Assembly: GCA_027531395.1 (NCBI GenBank)
Contig: JAPZRO010000001.1
Coordinates: 480,377-544,376, forward strand
Source: Porphyrobacter sp.
GTDB taxonomy: Bacteria > Pseudomonadota > Alphaproteobacteria > Sphingomonadales > Sphingomonadaceae
Length of the DNA stretch: 64,000 nucleotides
Direction: 5' to 3'
Shown here: positions 17,688 through 26,234 of the stretch, in pieces
Position numbering within the stretch: the first letter of the stretch is position 1
Layout: each line of letters begins with the position of its first letter
Position numbers and translations under genes: made by a program
The notes under the pieces: generated by a model
What the model was told of the DNA's origin: nothing
Seen by the model: only the letters and a program-made list of their open reading frames with translations
Database searches by the model: none

Positions 17688-19877
17688 TTAGAAGCTCAGG
17701 CGCACGCTCGCGCGGAAGTTGCGACCGATCAGGGGCACGAAGTCCTTGGTGAAGCTCGCATGGCGGCGGCCGACCACGTCGAAGATGTTGTCGGCGGCCA
17801 GCTGCACGGTGACATTGCGGTTGTCCGCCAGCGGACGCCACGCCACCAGCGCGTTGACCAGCGTGAAGCCCTCGGTCGGGGTCTCGAAGGTGGTCACGTC
17901 GTTCTGGTCGTCGAACCACTGCACCTCGCCGCGCACGTCGAAGGCGTCGGTCTGCGCTTCGAGCGCGCCGAGCAGGCTCAGCGGCGGGATGCGCGGCACG
18001 GCGGTGCCGTCGCCGAGTTCGGCTTCGATGTAGGAGGCGCGCAGATCGGTCAGGAGGCGGAAGCCGCCGGTGTCGACCACCGGATAGCTGAAGTCCGCCT
18101 CGATCCCGAAGAAATCGGCATCCTGCTGGAGATACTGGAACACCGGAAGATCGTCTTCCTCGGCCCCGGTCTCCTCAAGGAAGATGTAGTTGTCGAACCA
18201 CTGCTTGAAGACGGTGAAGTTGAACGTCCCCTCGCCGATGGCGCCGCGGGCATAGGCTTCCACGCCCCACGCGCGTTCGGTGTCGAGGTCCGGATCGCCG
18301 ATCTCGAAGGCCTGGGTGGCGATGTGCGGGCCGTCGGAGAACAGCTCCTCGGCGCTCGGCGCACGTTCGGCGCGCGAGCCGTTGAGGCCGATGCGGATCC
18401 CGTCGATGCCTTCATAGACCACGCCGAGCGCGCCCGAGAAGGTGTCGTAGTCGTTCTCGATCCCGAGCGTCTGGGCCTTCACCTTGGTGAATTCGGCACG
18501 CGCGGCGGCTTCGAGCTGGAACGGGCCGGTGCCGAGTTCCTGCAAGGTGAAGATCGCGACCTGATCGGTGAGGTTGGGCGGCACATAGGCTTCCGCGCCG
18601 ACGGCGAAGAAGTCACGGTGGGTGTATTGCAGGCCGGTCGAGCCGCGCAGCGCCCCTTCGGCGTTCTGCACCAGCTCGGCGCGGGCCTCGACGCTGGTCG
18701 AATCGAAGGTGGTGCCGACCTCGTCGCCTTCGAACTCGGTGTGGGTGTAGTCGGAGAAGCCGACGCGCAGCTTCAGCCGCTCGAAGGTGCCCTCGCCGAG
18801 GTAGATGTCGCCCTTGAAGTCGGCGCGGAACTGTTCGAGGCCGATGCGGACGATCTCGTCCTCCTCGCCTCCGGCACCGAGGGGCATGATCGCCGCCGCG
18901 CCGGTTTCCTCGCCGCCGTGCTCGTGCTTGAGACCCGGGCGCTTGATGACGCCGTAATTGGTATCATAGTAGCCCAGCGCGACGCCGAAGGTGCTCTGGC
19001 CGAGGATCAGGCCGAGCCCCGCATTGACCGTCCAGCTGCGCATGTCGCTGTTCGGCACGAACCCGCGCTGCCCGGCGGCTTCGCGGAACTCCTCGGCCTC
19101 GTCAGGCTCGCCGTCGGCCTCCTTCTCGGCCGCTTCCTCGAGCAGCTCCTCGCGCAGTTCGGGCGCGAGCTGGAAGCCGCCGATATCCATGTTGCCGGTG
19201 TCGCGCCACGAGCCGTCGAGGTGGAACACGAGGTTCGAGCCGATCCCGACATCGACGCTGGCCGCGCCGGTCATCAGGTTGCTGGCACTGTCGACGCCCG
19301 CGAGGGCATCGATGTGGAACGCCTCGTCGGGCATCCGGGTCGGGATGCGCTTGTCGATCACGTTGACCGCACCGCCGATCGCCTGGCTGCCGTAGAGCAG
19401 CACCGCGGGGCCGCGCAGCACTTCGACGCGCTCGACCGTGATCGGATCGATGGTGGTGGCATGGTCGACCGAGGTGTTCGAGACGTCGGCCGTCCCCACC
19501 CCGTCGATCAGCACGCGCACGCGCTCGCCCTGCTGGCCGCGCAGCACGGGGCGCGAGGAACCGGGGGCGAAGCTGGTGGCGGAGACGCCGGGGATTTTGG
19601 TCAGCAGGTCGCCGATTTGGCCGGTGACCATGTCGCGCTGGATGTCGCGCACTTCGAGAACGCTGGTGCCCGCGAGCACATCGAGCTCCTTGAGGCCCGA
19701 GGCGCTGACGATGATGTTGCCGGTGCCGTCGGCCTGCCGGTTGTGCAGATCGTCCTCAAGCTGGGCATCGGCATCCTTGGCCTGCTCCTGCGCCATGGCC
19801 GGAGCGGCAAGGCCGCCGAGGCCAAGCACCGCGACGAGCGCGAGGCGGGAGGGGAGGTGGCGGAAATCGTGGGTCAT
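17688..19877 (-). CDS. znuD: TonB-dependent outer-membrane receptor, ZnuD-like (probable zinc uptake)
   Basis: A 729-residue receptor. The signal peptide covers about residues 1-29 (ends PAMAQ). The plug domain contains LTKIPGVSATSF, RVRVLIDGVG and RVEVLRGPAVLLYGSQAIGGAVNVIDKRIP, the last very close to the ZnuD signature. The barrel carries a charged loop near residue 316 with KHEHGGEE, at the place where ZnuD has its His-rich zinc-catching loop, and ends with the canonical C-terminal Phe (SVRLSF). Zinc specificity is inferred from this and from a Zur-box-like site 18 bp upstream of the start. The true start is ATG 19877; the frame continues upstream through the tRNA without meaning. Confidence 0.85.
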   Translation of the reverse strand: MTHDFRHLPSRLALVAVLGLGGLAAPAMAQEQAKDADAQLEDDLHNRQADGTGNIIVSASGLKELDVLAGTSVLEVRDIQRDMVTGQIGDLLTKIPGVSATSFAPGSSRPVLRGQQGERVRVLIDGVGTADVSNTSVDHATTIDPITVERVEVLRGPAVLLYGSQAIGGAVNVIDKRIPTRMPDEAFHIDALAGVDSASNLMTGAASVDVGIGSNLVFHLDGSWRDTGNMDIGGFQLAPELREELLEEAAEKEADGEPDEAEEFREAAGQRGFVPNSDMRSWTVNAGLGLILGQSTFGVALGYYDTNYGVIKRPGLKHEHGGEETGAAAIMPLGAGGEEDEIVRIGLEQFRADFKGDIYLGEGTFERLKLRVGFSDYTHTEFEGDEVGTTFDSTSVEARAELVQNAEGALRGSTGLQYTHRDFFAVGAEAYVPPNLTDQVAIFTLQELGTGPFQLEAAARAEFTKVKAQTLGIENDYDTFSGALGVVYEGIDGIRIGLNGSRAERAPSAEELFSDGPHIATQAFEIGDPDLDTERAWGVEAYARGAIGEGTFNFTVFKQWFDNYIFLEETGAEEDDLPVFQYLQQDADFFGIEADFSYPVVDTGGFRLLTDLRASYIEAELGDGTAVPRIPPLSLLGALEAQTDAFDVRGEVQWFDDQNDVTTFETPTEGFTLVNALVAWRPLADNRNVTVQLAADNIFDVVGRRHASFTKDFVPLIGRNFRASVRLSF

Positions 19878-19894
19878 GCTGCTTCCCGTTGCTT

Positions 19895-19910
19895 TAATGT
19901 GATAACGTAT
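19895..19910. promoter_or_regulatory. Zur-box-like site upstream of the ZnuD-like receptor
   Basis: TAATGTGATAACGTAT matches 12 of 16 bases of the enterobacterial Zur half-site pair TAATGTTATAACATTA and is AT-rich in a GC-rich context. It lies 18-33 bp upstream of the receptor start, a position suited to repression. Identification is by resemblance only. Confidence 0.5.
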
Positions 19911-20068
19911 CGCGCAGCTAGCGAGCGCGGCGCGGATTGCAAGAGCAAACAGGCGGGCGAGCGACAGGAAACGACCAGTTGCGGCACAATTGCGACAGCC
20001 CCGCGACCCGCGCGCAGGGGCTCGGGCCCCGGGAAGGGCTTTGTTCGACAGATCGGTCTGGAAGATAA

Positions 20069-20143
20069 TGGAGCGGGCGAAGGGATTCGAACCCTCGACC
20101 CCAACCTTGGCAAGGTTGTGCTCTACCCCTGAGCTACGCCCGC
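20069..20143 (-). tRNA. tRNA-Gly (anticodon GCC)
   Basis: A complete 75-nt cloverleaf on the minus strand with encoded CCA: acceptor GCGGGCG/CGCCCGC, D-stem GCTC/GAGC, anticodon stem CAACC/GGTTG around loop TTGCCAA (anticodon GCC), and T-arm GAGGG-TTCGAAT-CCCTT. All stems pair, with one G-U in the T-stem. Confidence 0.98.
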
Positions 20144-20360
20144 TCACTGGCGCTGACAGATACCGCTGAATCGCGCGGTTCCTGCCGGAGAGGCGGCGCG
20201 ATTAGCAGCGCCCCCTCACCTCTGCAAGCGCAAATTTGGGACTGATTGGACTTGATTGCCGCGCCCCTTGCCGCCAGCACAGATGCGCGCTTCACATCCG
20301 CCGAAGATGCCCCACATTGGGGCGACAGGCAGAGCCGCGCAGCACAGACAGGAGCATACC

Positions 20361-21302
20361 TTGGCCAGCATGGGATTGAGCATCGACGAACAGAAGGCGG
20401 TCGACCGCTTCCGCAAGGCGGTGGTCGAGCCGTCGCAGACTAGCCTCGTCATCCTCGATTTCTGGGCCGAGTGGTGCGGGCCGTGCAAGGCGCTCACCCC
20501 GGTGCTGGAGAAGGTCGCGGCCGACTATGCCGACAAGGGCGTGGTGCTGGCCAAGATCAATGTCGACGAGGAACAGTTCATCGCCGCGCAGTTCCAGGTG
20601 CGCTCGATCCCGACGGTCTATGCCATGTTCCAGGGCCAGCCGGTCGCCGATCTGACCAATGCCCGCAGCGAATCGCAGCTCAAGGCCATGCTCGACCAGT
20701 TGCTGGCGCAATTGCCGGTCGCTGGCGGCGTGGGGGGCGCGGCGGGCGCGCCGCAGGGGCCGACGGCCGAAGAGCTCGCCCAGTTCGTCAAGATGGGCGA
20801 GGAAGCCCTCGCCGCCGGCGATCCGCAGCGCGCGGCGAGCATCTTTGCCCAGATCACCGAATTTGCCGAAGGCAACGCCCCCGCCCATGCCGGCCTCGTG
20901 CGCGCGCTGGTGCAGCTGGGCGAGCTCGATCAGGCGCGGCAGGTGATGGCGGTGATCGATTCGGATCCGCGCCTCGCCACCGACGCGGCGATGGCCCCCG
21001 CCCGCTCCGCGCTGGAGCTGGCCGGCACCCGTGTCGATGATGGCGAGCTCGCCACCCTGCGCGCCGCCGCCGCAGCTGACCCCGCCGACATGGACGCGCA
21101 GTTCGCCTATGCCGAGGCCGCCTTTGCCGCAGGCGAGCGCGATGCCGCCGCCGACACGCTGCTCGCCATGGTCGCCGCCGACCGCGAATGGAACGAGGGC
21201 GCGGCGCGGGCCAAGCTGCTCAAGATCTTCGAGGCCACGGGGCTGGAGGACGAATGGGTCGTCGGCGTCCGTCGCCGGCTTTCGCGCGTATTGTTCGGAT
21301 GA
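20361..21302 (+). CDS. cnoX: Thioredoxin-domain chaperedoxin CnoX (YbbN) with TPR domain
   Basis: About 313 residues: an N-terminal thioredoxin fold with an intact WCGPC active site (FWAEWCGPCKAL) and cis-Pro loop (VRSIPTVYAMFQG), a Gly/Ala linker, then a C-terminal TPR-like helical repeat region. CnoX holds unfolded proteins for GroEL and protects cysteines under chlorine stress; E. coli CnoX lacks the CXXC, so this one may also reduce disulfides. The likely start is TTG 20361 (GGAG 6 nt upstream) rather than ATG 20370 (15 nt). Its stop overlaps the next ATG by 4 bp (ATGA). Confidence 0.92.
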   Translation: MASMGLSIDEQKAVDRFRKAVVEPSQTSLVILDFWAEWCGPCKALTPVLEKVAADYADKGVVLAKINVDEEQFIAAQFQVRSIPTVYAMFQGQPVADLTNARSESQLKAMLDQLLAQLPVAGGVGGAAGAPQGPTAEELAQFVKMGEEALAAGDPQRAASIFAQITEFAEGNAPAHAGLVRALVQLGELDQARQVMAVIDSDPRLATDAAMAPARSALELAGTRVDDGELATLRAAAAADPADMDAQFAYAEAAFAAGERDAAADTLLAMVAADREWNEGAARAKLLKIFEATGLEDEWVVGVRRRLSRVLFG

Positions 21303-21910
21303 CGAAACGCCTTTCCATCTTTCCCCTGACCGGCGCGGTGCTGTTCCCGGGCATGCAGCTGCCGCTCCACATCTTCGAGCCGCGCTACCGTGCGCTGGTC
21401 GGCGATGCGCTGATCCGCGACCGCCAGATCGCGATGATCCAGCCGCAGCGCCCGGTCGAAGGCGCGCCGCTCTACCGCGTCGGCTGCGTCGGCAAGATCG
21501 GCGAGGTGCAGGCGATGGATGACGGGCGTTACAACCTCATCCTCGAAGGCGTGGCGCGCTTCCGCATGGTGCGCGAGCTCGATGTCACCACCGCCTTCCG
21601 CCAGATCGAGGCGGAAATCTACGACGAGGACGAGGACGAGACCCTCTCCCACGCCCAGCGCGGCGGGTTCGAGCGCGAGGCGCGGGCCTTTGCCGACAAC
21701 CAGGGCTATTCGGTCGACTGGGATTCGGTCGGGCGGCTGGATGACCGCTCGCTGATCAACGGCGTCTCGCAGATCGCGCCCTTCGATCCGGCCAGCAAGC
21801 AGGCGCTGCTGGAGGCCGAGACGCTGGCCGAACGCTGCGAGCTGCTGGTGCAGCTGATGCAGTTCTACGGCCGCCACGACGGCGGCGAGGAAATCGTCAC
21901 GCTGCAATAG
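21299..21910 (+). CDS. LON N-terminal substrate-binding domain protein
   Basis: A 203-residue protein consisting of a single LON substrate-binding domain (LSIFPLTGAVLFPGMQLPLHIFEPRYRALV is the classical opening, followed by GCVGKIGEV and YNLILEGVARFR). No ATPase or protease domain is attached. Such free-standing domains are common in alphaproteobacteria next to cnoX, suggesting a protein-quality-control partner role, but the exact function is not established. The start overlaps the cnoX stop by 4 bp, so they are one transcription unit. Confidence 0.93.
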   Translation: MTKRLSIFPLTGAVLFPGMQLPLHIFEPRYRALVGDALIRDRQIAMIQPQRPVEGAPLYRVGCVGKIGEVQAMDDGRYNLILEGVARFRMVRELDVTTAFRQIEAEIYDEDEDETLSHAQRGGFEREARAFADNQGYSVDWDSVGRLDDRSLINGVSQIAPFDPASKQALLEAETLAERCELLVQLMQFYGRHDGGEEIVTLQ

Positions 21911-21922
21911 CGGGCAGGCCGG

Positions 21923-22678
21923 TCACGACCCCGGCGCAGCGATCCCCGCCTTGTCGGCCGGGGTTGCGACCGGATGGTCGCGCTCGACCCGCTCGGAATA
22001 GCGGTCGACCAGCTGTTCGGCATGGGGCCGCAGCAGCACGGTGAAGCGCACCAGCTCCTCCATCACGTCGACGATCCGGTCGTAATAGCTTGACGGCTTC
22101 ATCCGTCCGGCCGCGTCGAATTCCTCGTAGGCCTTGGCCACCGAGGACTGGTTGGGGATGGTGAACATCCGCATCCAGCGCCCGAGAATGCGCAGGGTGT
22201 TGACGGTGTTGAAGCTCTGCGACCCGGCATTGACCTGCATCACCGCCAGTGTGCGCCCCTGCGTCGGGCGCAGGCCCTTGTAGGCGAGCGGCAGGTGATC
22301 GATCTGCGCCTTCATGATGCCCGTGATCGTGCCGTGCCGCTCCGGGCTGCACCACACCTGCGCCTCGGACCACAGCGAGTGCTCGCGCAGCTCGTGCACC
22401 GCAGGGTGATCGTCGCCGCTCACCTGATCGGGCAGCGGCAGGTCGGACGGATCGAAGATGCGCGTCTCGCAGCCGAAGAATTGCAGCAGCCGCGCCGCCT
22501 CCTCGACCGCGAGGCGCGAGAATGACCGTTCGCGCAACGAGCCGTAGAGCAGCAGCACACGCACAGGCGGGTCCATCGGGCCGAGGCCCAGCGCCGGGCG
22601 GGCGTGGGCATAGTCGGGCTTCAGCGCGGGCAGATGCGCCGGATCGGACAGGGTGCGCAGGCGCTGGTACTCGCTCAT
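21923..22678 (-). CDS. arsH: Arsenical resistance NADPH-dependent FMN reductase ArsH
   Basis: A 251-residue flavodoxin-fold oxidoreductase. The FMN phosphate loop [13 protein letters not shown] (about residue 42) and the downstream [17 protein letters not shown] and [14 protein letters not shown] segments are ArsH hallmarks. ArsH oxidises trivalent organoarsenicals to less toxic pentavalent forms. It is the last gene of arsR-arsC-arsH; its ATG at 22678 shares one base with the arsC stop (TGATG). Confidence 0.95.
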   Translation of the reverse strand: MSEYQRLRTLSDPAHLPALKPDYAHARPALGLGPMDPPVRVLLLYGSLRERSFSRLAVEEAARLLQFFGCETRIFDPSDLPLPDQVSGDDHPAVHELREHSLWSEAQVWCSPERHGTITGIMKAQIDHLPLAYKGLRPTQGRTLAVMQVNAGSQSFNTVNTLRILGRWMRMFTIPNQSSVAKAYEEFDAAGRMKPSSYYDRIVDVMEELVRFTVLLRPHAEQLVDRYSERVERDHPVATPADKAGIAAPGS

Positions 22679-23184
22679 CACGCCGCCCCTTCCATCGCAC
22701 CGATGTCTGCAAGCGCGGCCTGCAGAGCCGTCTTGTCCATGCTCGCGCGGTCGAGCGCGAGGAAGGCCCGCACCCGCATGTCGAGCAAGCGCCAGGTCTC
22801 CTCGAAGGCGGCATCGACCTCGGCCTCGGAGCCGGTGACGTCGGCCGGATCTGGCAGGCCCCAATGGGCCTTGAACGGGCTTCCAAGGAACACCGGGCAG
22901 GCCTCGCCCGCGGCATTGCCGCAGACGGTGACCGCCAGATCGATCGCCGGCGCGCCGGGGGAGCTGAACTCGTCCCAGCTCTTGGAGCGGAAAGCGGCGG
23001 TGTCGATCCCGCGCCGTTCGAGCAAGCGCAGCGCGCCCGGATGCGGGACGCCCTTGGGCTTGCTGCCCGCGCTGAAGGCCTTCACCCGGCCCTCGCCCAG
23101 CTGGTTGATGATCGCCTCGCCAAGGATCGAGCGGGCGGAATTGCCGGTGCACAGGACCAGCACGGTGAAGGGGGTAAGGGTCAT
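22678..23184 (-). CDS. arsC: Arsenate reductase, low-molecular-weight phosphatase type
   Basis: A 168-residue cytosolic enzyme reducing arsenate to arsenite. The phosphatase-like P-loop CTGNSARS lies at about residues 12-19, followed by the AGSKPKG and HP-containing segment and a [13 protein letters not shown] region with the further cysteines used in the disulfide cascade. It overlaps the arsR stop by 4 bp at 23181-23184 and the arsH start by 1 bp. No arsenite pump (arsB, acr3) is next to it. Confidence 0.93.
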   Translation of the reverse strand: MTLTPFTVLVLCTGNSARSILGEAIINQLGEGRVKAFSAGSKPKGVPHPGALRLLERRGIDTAAFRSKSWDEFSSPGAPAIDLAVTVCGNAAGEACPVFLGSPFKAHWGLPDPADVTGSEAEVDAAFEETWRLLDMRVRAFLALDRASMDKTALQAALADIGAMEGAA

Positions 23185-23543
23185 CGTAAGCCTCGGGTCT
23201 GCGGTTCACAGGCAAGCCCCGAAACGAGATCGGAGCACATTTCGGGAAGGCCCTGACAGCAATCCTGCATCAGGAAGGCGAGCAAGCGGCGCATGCCCGC
23301 AAAGTCGGCGCGGTAGTGGATCAGGCGGCTCTCACGCTCGGACTGCACCAGCCCCGCGCGCTCGAGCGTCGACAGATGGTGCGACATGGTCGAGGGCGGA
23401 ACGCCGAGCCGCTCGGCGATCGCGCCGGCGATCACGCCCTCCGGCCCGGCCTGCACCAGCATCCGGAACACCGAGAGCCGCGTTTCGTGCGCCAACGCCC
23501 CGAGCGCATCGAGCGCCCAGACTTGCGTGCCGGGAACATCCAT
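23181..23543 (-). CDS. arsR: ArsR-family arsenic-responsive repressor
   Basis: A 120-residue winged-helix repressor ([25 protein letters not shown] is the recognition region). The classical ELCVCDL metal site of E. coli ArsR is absent; instead cysteines are C-terminal ([16 protein letters not shown]), like the Acidithiobacillus-type ArsR with a vicinal pair plus a third Cys. It probably represses its own operon through the inverted repeats at 23555-23607. ATG 23543 is preferred (AAAGG 8 nt upstream); GTG 23552 would add three residues. Confidence 0.93.
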   Translation of the reverse strand: MDVPGTQVWALDALGALAHETRLSVFRMLVQAGPEGVIAGAIAERLGVPPSTMSHHLSTLERAGLVQSERESRLIHYRADFAGMRRLLAFLMQDCCQGLPEMCSDLVSGLACEPQTRGLR

Positions 23544-23554
23544 CGCCACCACCT

Positions 23555-23607
23555 TTCGACTAGAATCGAAATATCGCGCAGCGCCGCCGGGTCAACCGAT
23601 ATTTCGA
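23555..23607. promoter_or_regulatory. Inverted repeats in the ars promoter, probable ArsR operator
   Basis: TTCGACTAGAATCGAA (23555-23570) is a near-palindrome just upstream of arsR. In addition TCGAAATATCG (23566-23576) and CGATATTTCGA (23597-23607) are a perfect 11-bp inverted pair 20 bp apart. Both sets lie within 65 bp of the arsR start, where an autoregulatory ArsR operator is expected. Confidence 0.5.
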
Positions 23608-24072
23608 AAATCATCGAATTGTCGGCGGGCACCGGATGGAGCGCCCCAGGCACGCTTCAGGGCTCTGTCACGCAATTTTCATGCAAGCCCCTGTGCGAAA
23701 GATTCACGGATTGATTCACATGATTCAATCACCAAATTTTTCTTCACAGATTCAATTTGGGGCTTGCGCGACCCGCGACTCAAGCTTGCTCCACGCGTCG
23801 CGGGTTTGTCACACATGGCCAGCGGGCCGGTCATGGTGATTTAAGGGTTAATCGGCCGTTGACGGGACTCCCGGCCTGATTCAGTATCTAGTGGTTCGGT
23901 TCAAAGCGGACCCCCAACCATTGGTGACTCCCCGATGCAGCCCGCCAGGGTGACAGGGGGCGGAGTCGCTCCGGAAAAGGGGCATTCGCGGCGGACCGGG
24001 AGGCGAAAGCAGTCCGGCTTGTGGACCCCTCTGGGGACATCCTGTTGGCGGAACTGTGGATCGTCCTGTATA
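23608..24072. other. AT-richer non-coding spacer between arsR and nrdA, dense in GANTC sites
   Basis: No gene is seen. GANTC (the CcrM methylation sequence of alphaproteobacteria) occurs at 23563, 23701, 23713, 23722, 23749, 23777, 23866, 23878, 23936, 23963, 24078 and 24109 across the whole arsR-nrdA spacer. GATTCA is repeated four times at 23701-23754, the most AT-rich stretch. TTAA-GGG-TTAA lies at 23841-23851. At 65 percent GC about two GANTC sites would be expected in this length. Confidence 0.6.
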
Positions 24073-24087
24073 GAACAGAATCGGAAC
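24073..24087. promoter_or_regulatory. LexA-type SOS box upstream of nrdA
   Basis: GAAC-N7-GAAC, the exact alphaproteobacterial LexA-binding pattern, 50 bp upstream of the nrdA start and overlapping a TATAGA -10-like sequence. The N7 spacer contains a GAATC methylation site. This suggests damage-inducible ribonucleotide reductase. Confidence 0.65.
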
Positions 24088-24136
24088 ATAGGCCTTGTGC
24101 CAGGTTGTGATTCGGGGGACACAAGTGGGGCAAGCG

Positions 24137-26158
24137 ATGGAATTCAAGGCGAGCGATGGCGTGGCAGGCGAAGTGCTGAACGAAGTGGATGCGGGCGCTG
24201 TGACGCCGGCGAAGGGTGAAAAGGCCGTGACCATGAAGACGACTGATGCGGGTTCGGACGCCCTGATCGCGGCCAAGGCTGGCGAAGCGCTGGCTGGCGC
24301 CATGGCCGAAGTGGCCAAGCAGGCCGCGACCCCCGACAGCAAGAAGGTCAACGACCGCCGCTTCACCATCGTCACCGATGCGGCGCGCGATGCCAATCTC
24401 ACCGAATTCGGCAAGGACACCCTGACCGACCGCTATCTGCTGCCCGGCGAGAGCTATCAGGACCTGTTCGCCCGCGTCGCCGATGCCTATGCCGACGATG
24501 AGGCCCACGCCCAGCGTCTTTACAACTACATCTCGGACCTGTGGTTCATGCCGGCCACCCCGGTGCTGTCGAACGGCGGCACCAACCGGGGCCTGCCGAT
24601 CTCGTGCTACCTCAATTCGGTGTCGGACAGCCTCGAAGGTATCGTCGGCACCTGGAACGAGAACGTGTGGCTCGCCTCCAAGGGCGGCGGGATCGGCACC
24701 TACTGGGGCAATGTCCGCGGGATCGGCGAGCCGGTCGGCCTCAACGGCAAGACCAGCGGCATCATTCCCTTCGTGCGGGTGATGGACAGCCTGACGCTGG
24801 CGATCTCGCAGGGGAGCCTGCGGCGCGGCTCGGCGGCGTGCTATCTCGACATCTCGCACCCGGAAATCGAGGAGTTCCTCGAAATCCGCAAGCCCTCGGG
24901 CGACTTCAACCGCAAGGCACTGAACCTGCACCACGGCGTGCTCGTCACCGACGAGTTCATGGAAGCCGTGCGCGAAGGCGCCGAGTTCGAGCTCAAGAGC
25001 CCGAAGGACGGCTCGGTGCGCGGCAAGGTCGATGCGCGTTCGCTGTTCCAGAAGCTGGTCGAGACCCGTCTCGCGACCGGCGAGCCCTATATCGTCTTCT
25101 CCGACACCGTGAACCGCATGATGCCCAAGCATCACCGCGATCTCGGCCTCAAGGTCTCGACCTCGAACCTGTGCTCGGAAATCACCCTGCCGACCGGTAT
25201 CGACCACCTCGGCAATGATCGCACCGCGGTGTGCTGCCTCTCGTCGCTCAACCTCGAGATGTGGGACGCGTGGAACGGCGACAAGCAGTTCATCGAGGAC
25301 GTCATGCGCTTCCTCGACAACGTGCTTCAGGACTATATCGACCGCGCGCCGGACGAGATGGCCCGCGCCAAGTATTCGGCCGCGCGCGAGCGTTCGGTCG
25401 GGCTCGGGGTGATGGGCTTCCACTCCTACCTGCAGTCGAAGGGCGTGGCGATGGAAAGCGCCATGGCCAAGGCGATCAACCTCAAGATGTTCAAGCACAT
25501 CCACGCCAAGGCCTCGGAAGCCTCGATGCTGCTGGCGCAGGAGCGCGGACCCTGCCCCGACGCCGCCGACATGGGCGCGATGGAGCGCTTCAGCTGCAAG
25601 ATGGCGATCGCGCCGACCGCGTCGATCTCGATCATCTGCGGCGGGACCTCGGCCTGCATCGAGCCGATCCCGGCCAATATCTACACCCACAAGACCCTGT
25701 CGGGCAGCTTCATCGTCAAGAACCCCTATCTCGAGAAGCTGCTCGAGAAGAAGGCGAAGAACTCGAACAACGTCTGGAACTCGATCCTCGAGCGCGGCGG
25801 TTCGGTGCAGCACCTCGACTTCCTCACCCCCGAGGAGAAGGCGACCTACAAGACCAGCTTCGAGATCGACCAGCGCTGGCTGCTCGAATTCGCGGCCGAC
25901 CGCACGCCCTATATCGACCAGGCCCAGTCGCTGAACCTGTTCATCCCGGCCGACGTCGACAAGTGGGACCTGATGATGCTGCACTACCAGGCGTGGGAGA
26001 AGGGCATCAAGTCGCTCTACTACCTGCGCTCCAAGAGCGTGCAGCGCGCCGGCTTCGTTGGCGGGGTGGAGGCGGACAACACGCCGGAAGCTCCCAAGAT
26101 CGAACTGTCCGCCACCGGCGAGCAGACCGATTACGAGGAATGCCTGAGCTGCCAGTAG
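24137..26158 (+). CDS. nrdA: Ribonucleoside-diphosphate reductase, alpha subunit (class I)
   Basis: A 673-residue catalytic subunit making deoxynucleotides. Visible active-site features: first redox Cys in PISCYLNSVSD, the N-x-C-x-E radical site in SNLCSEITLP, the second Cys of the pair further along, the substrate loop PTASISIICGG, and the C-terminal shuttle cysteines in the final CLSCQ. A full ATP-cone is not obvious in the roughly 65 residues before the core, so allosteric activity control may be reduced. ATG 24137 is the best start. It lies behind the SOS box and GANTC-rich spacer and is followed by a small membrane gene and nrdB. Confidence 0.95.
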   Translation: MEFKASDGVAGEVLNEVDAGAVTPAKGEKAVTMKTTDAGSDALIAAKAGEALAGAMAEVAKQAATPDSKKVNDRRFTIVTDAARDANLTEFGKDTLTDRYLLPGESYQDLFARVADAYADDEAHAQRLYNYISDLWFMPATPVLSNGGTNRGLPISCYLNSVSDSLEGIVGTWNENVWLASKGGGIGTYWGNVRGIGEPVGLNGKTSGIIPFVRVMDSLTLAISQGSLRRGSAACYLDISHPEIEEFLEIRKPSGDFNRKALNLHHGVLVTDEFMEAVREGAEFELKSPKDGSVRGKVDARSLFQKLVETRLATGEPYIVFSDTVNRMMPKHHRDLGLKVSTSNLCSEITLPTGIDHLGNDRTAVCCLSSLNLEMWDAWNGDKQFIEDVMRFLDNVLQDYIDRAPDEMARAKYSAARERSVGLGVMGFHSYLQSKGVAMESAMAKAINLKMFKHIHAKASEASMLLAQERGPCPDAADMGAMERFSCKMAIAPTASISIICGGTSACIEPIPANIYTHKTLSGSFIVKNPYLEKLLEKKAKNSNNVWNSILERGGSVQHLDFLTPEEKATYKTSFEIDQRWLLEFAADRTPYIDQAQSLNLFIPADVDKWDLMMLHYQAWEKGIKSLYYLRSKSVQRAGFVGGVEADNTPEAPKIELSATGEQTDYEECLSCQ

Positions 26159-26166
26159 GCGCATCA

Positions 26167-26202
26167 CCGGGCCGGCGGCGCGCTGCGGCGCCCGCGGCCC
26201 GG
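26167..26202 (+). other. GC-rich hairpin after nrdA
   Basis: CCGGGCCG (26167-26174) pairs with CGGCCCGG (26195-26202) with further internal GC pairing, 8 bp after the nrdA stop. No T-run follows, so partial termination or message stabilisation is more likely than a full stop. Confidence 0.5.
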
Positions 26203-26234
26203 ATGGTCACGGCGCAATCAAGGGGGAGTTGCTG

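Noticed and set aside
19878..20147. N-terminal extension of the TonB receptor frame through the tRNA-Gly gene
   Set aside because: The signal peptide begins at ATG 19877 and the upstream part is the tRNA and its flank.
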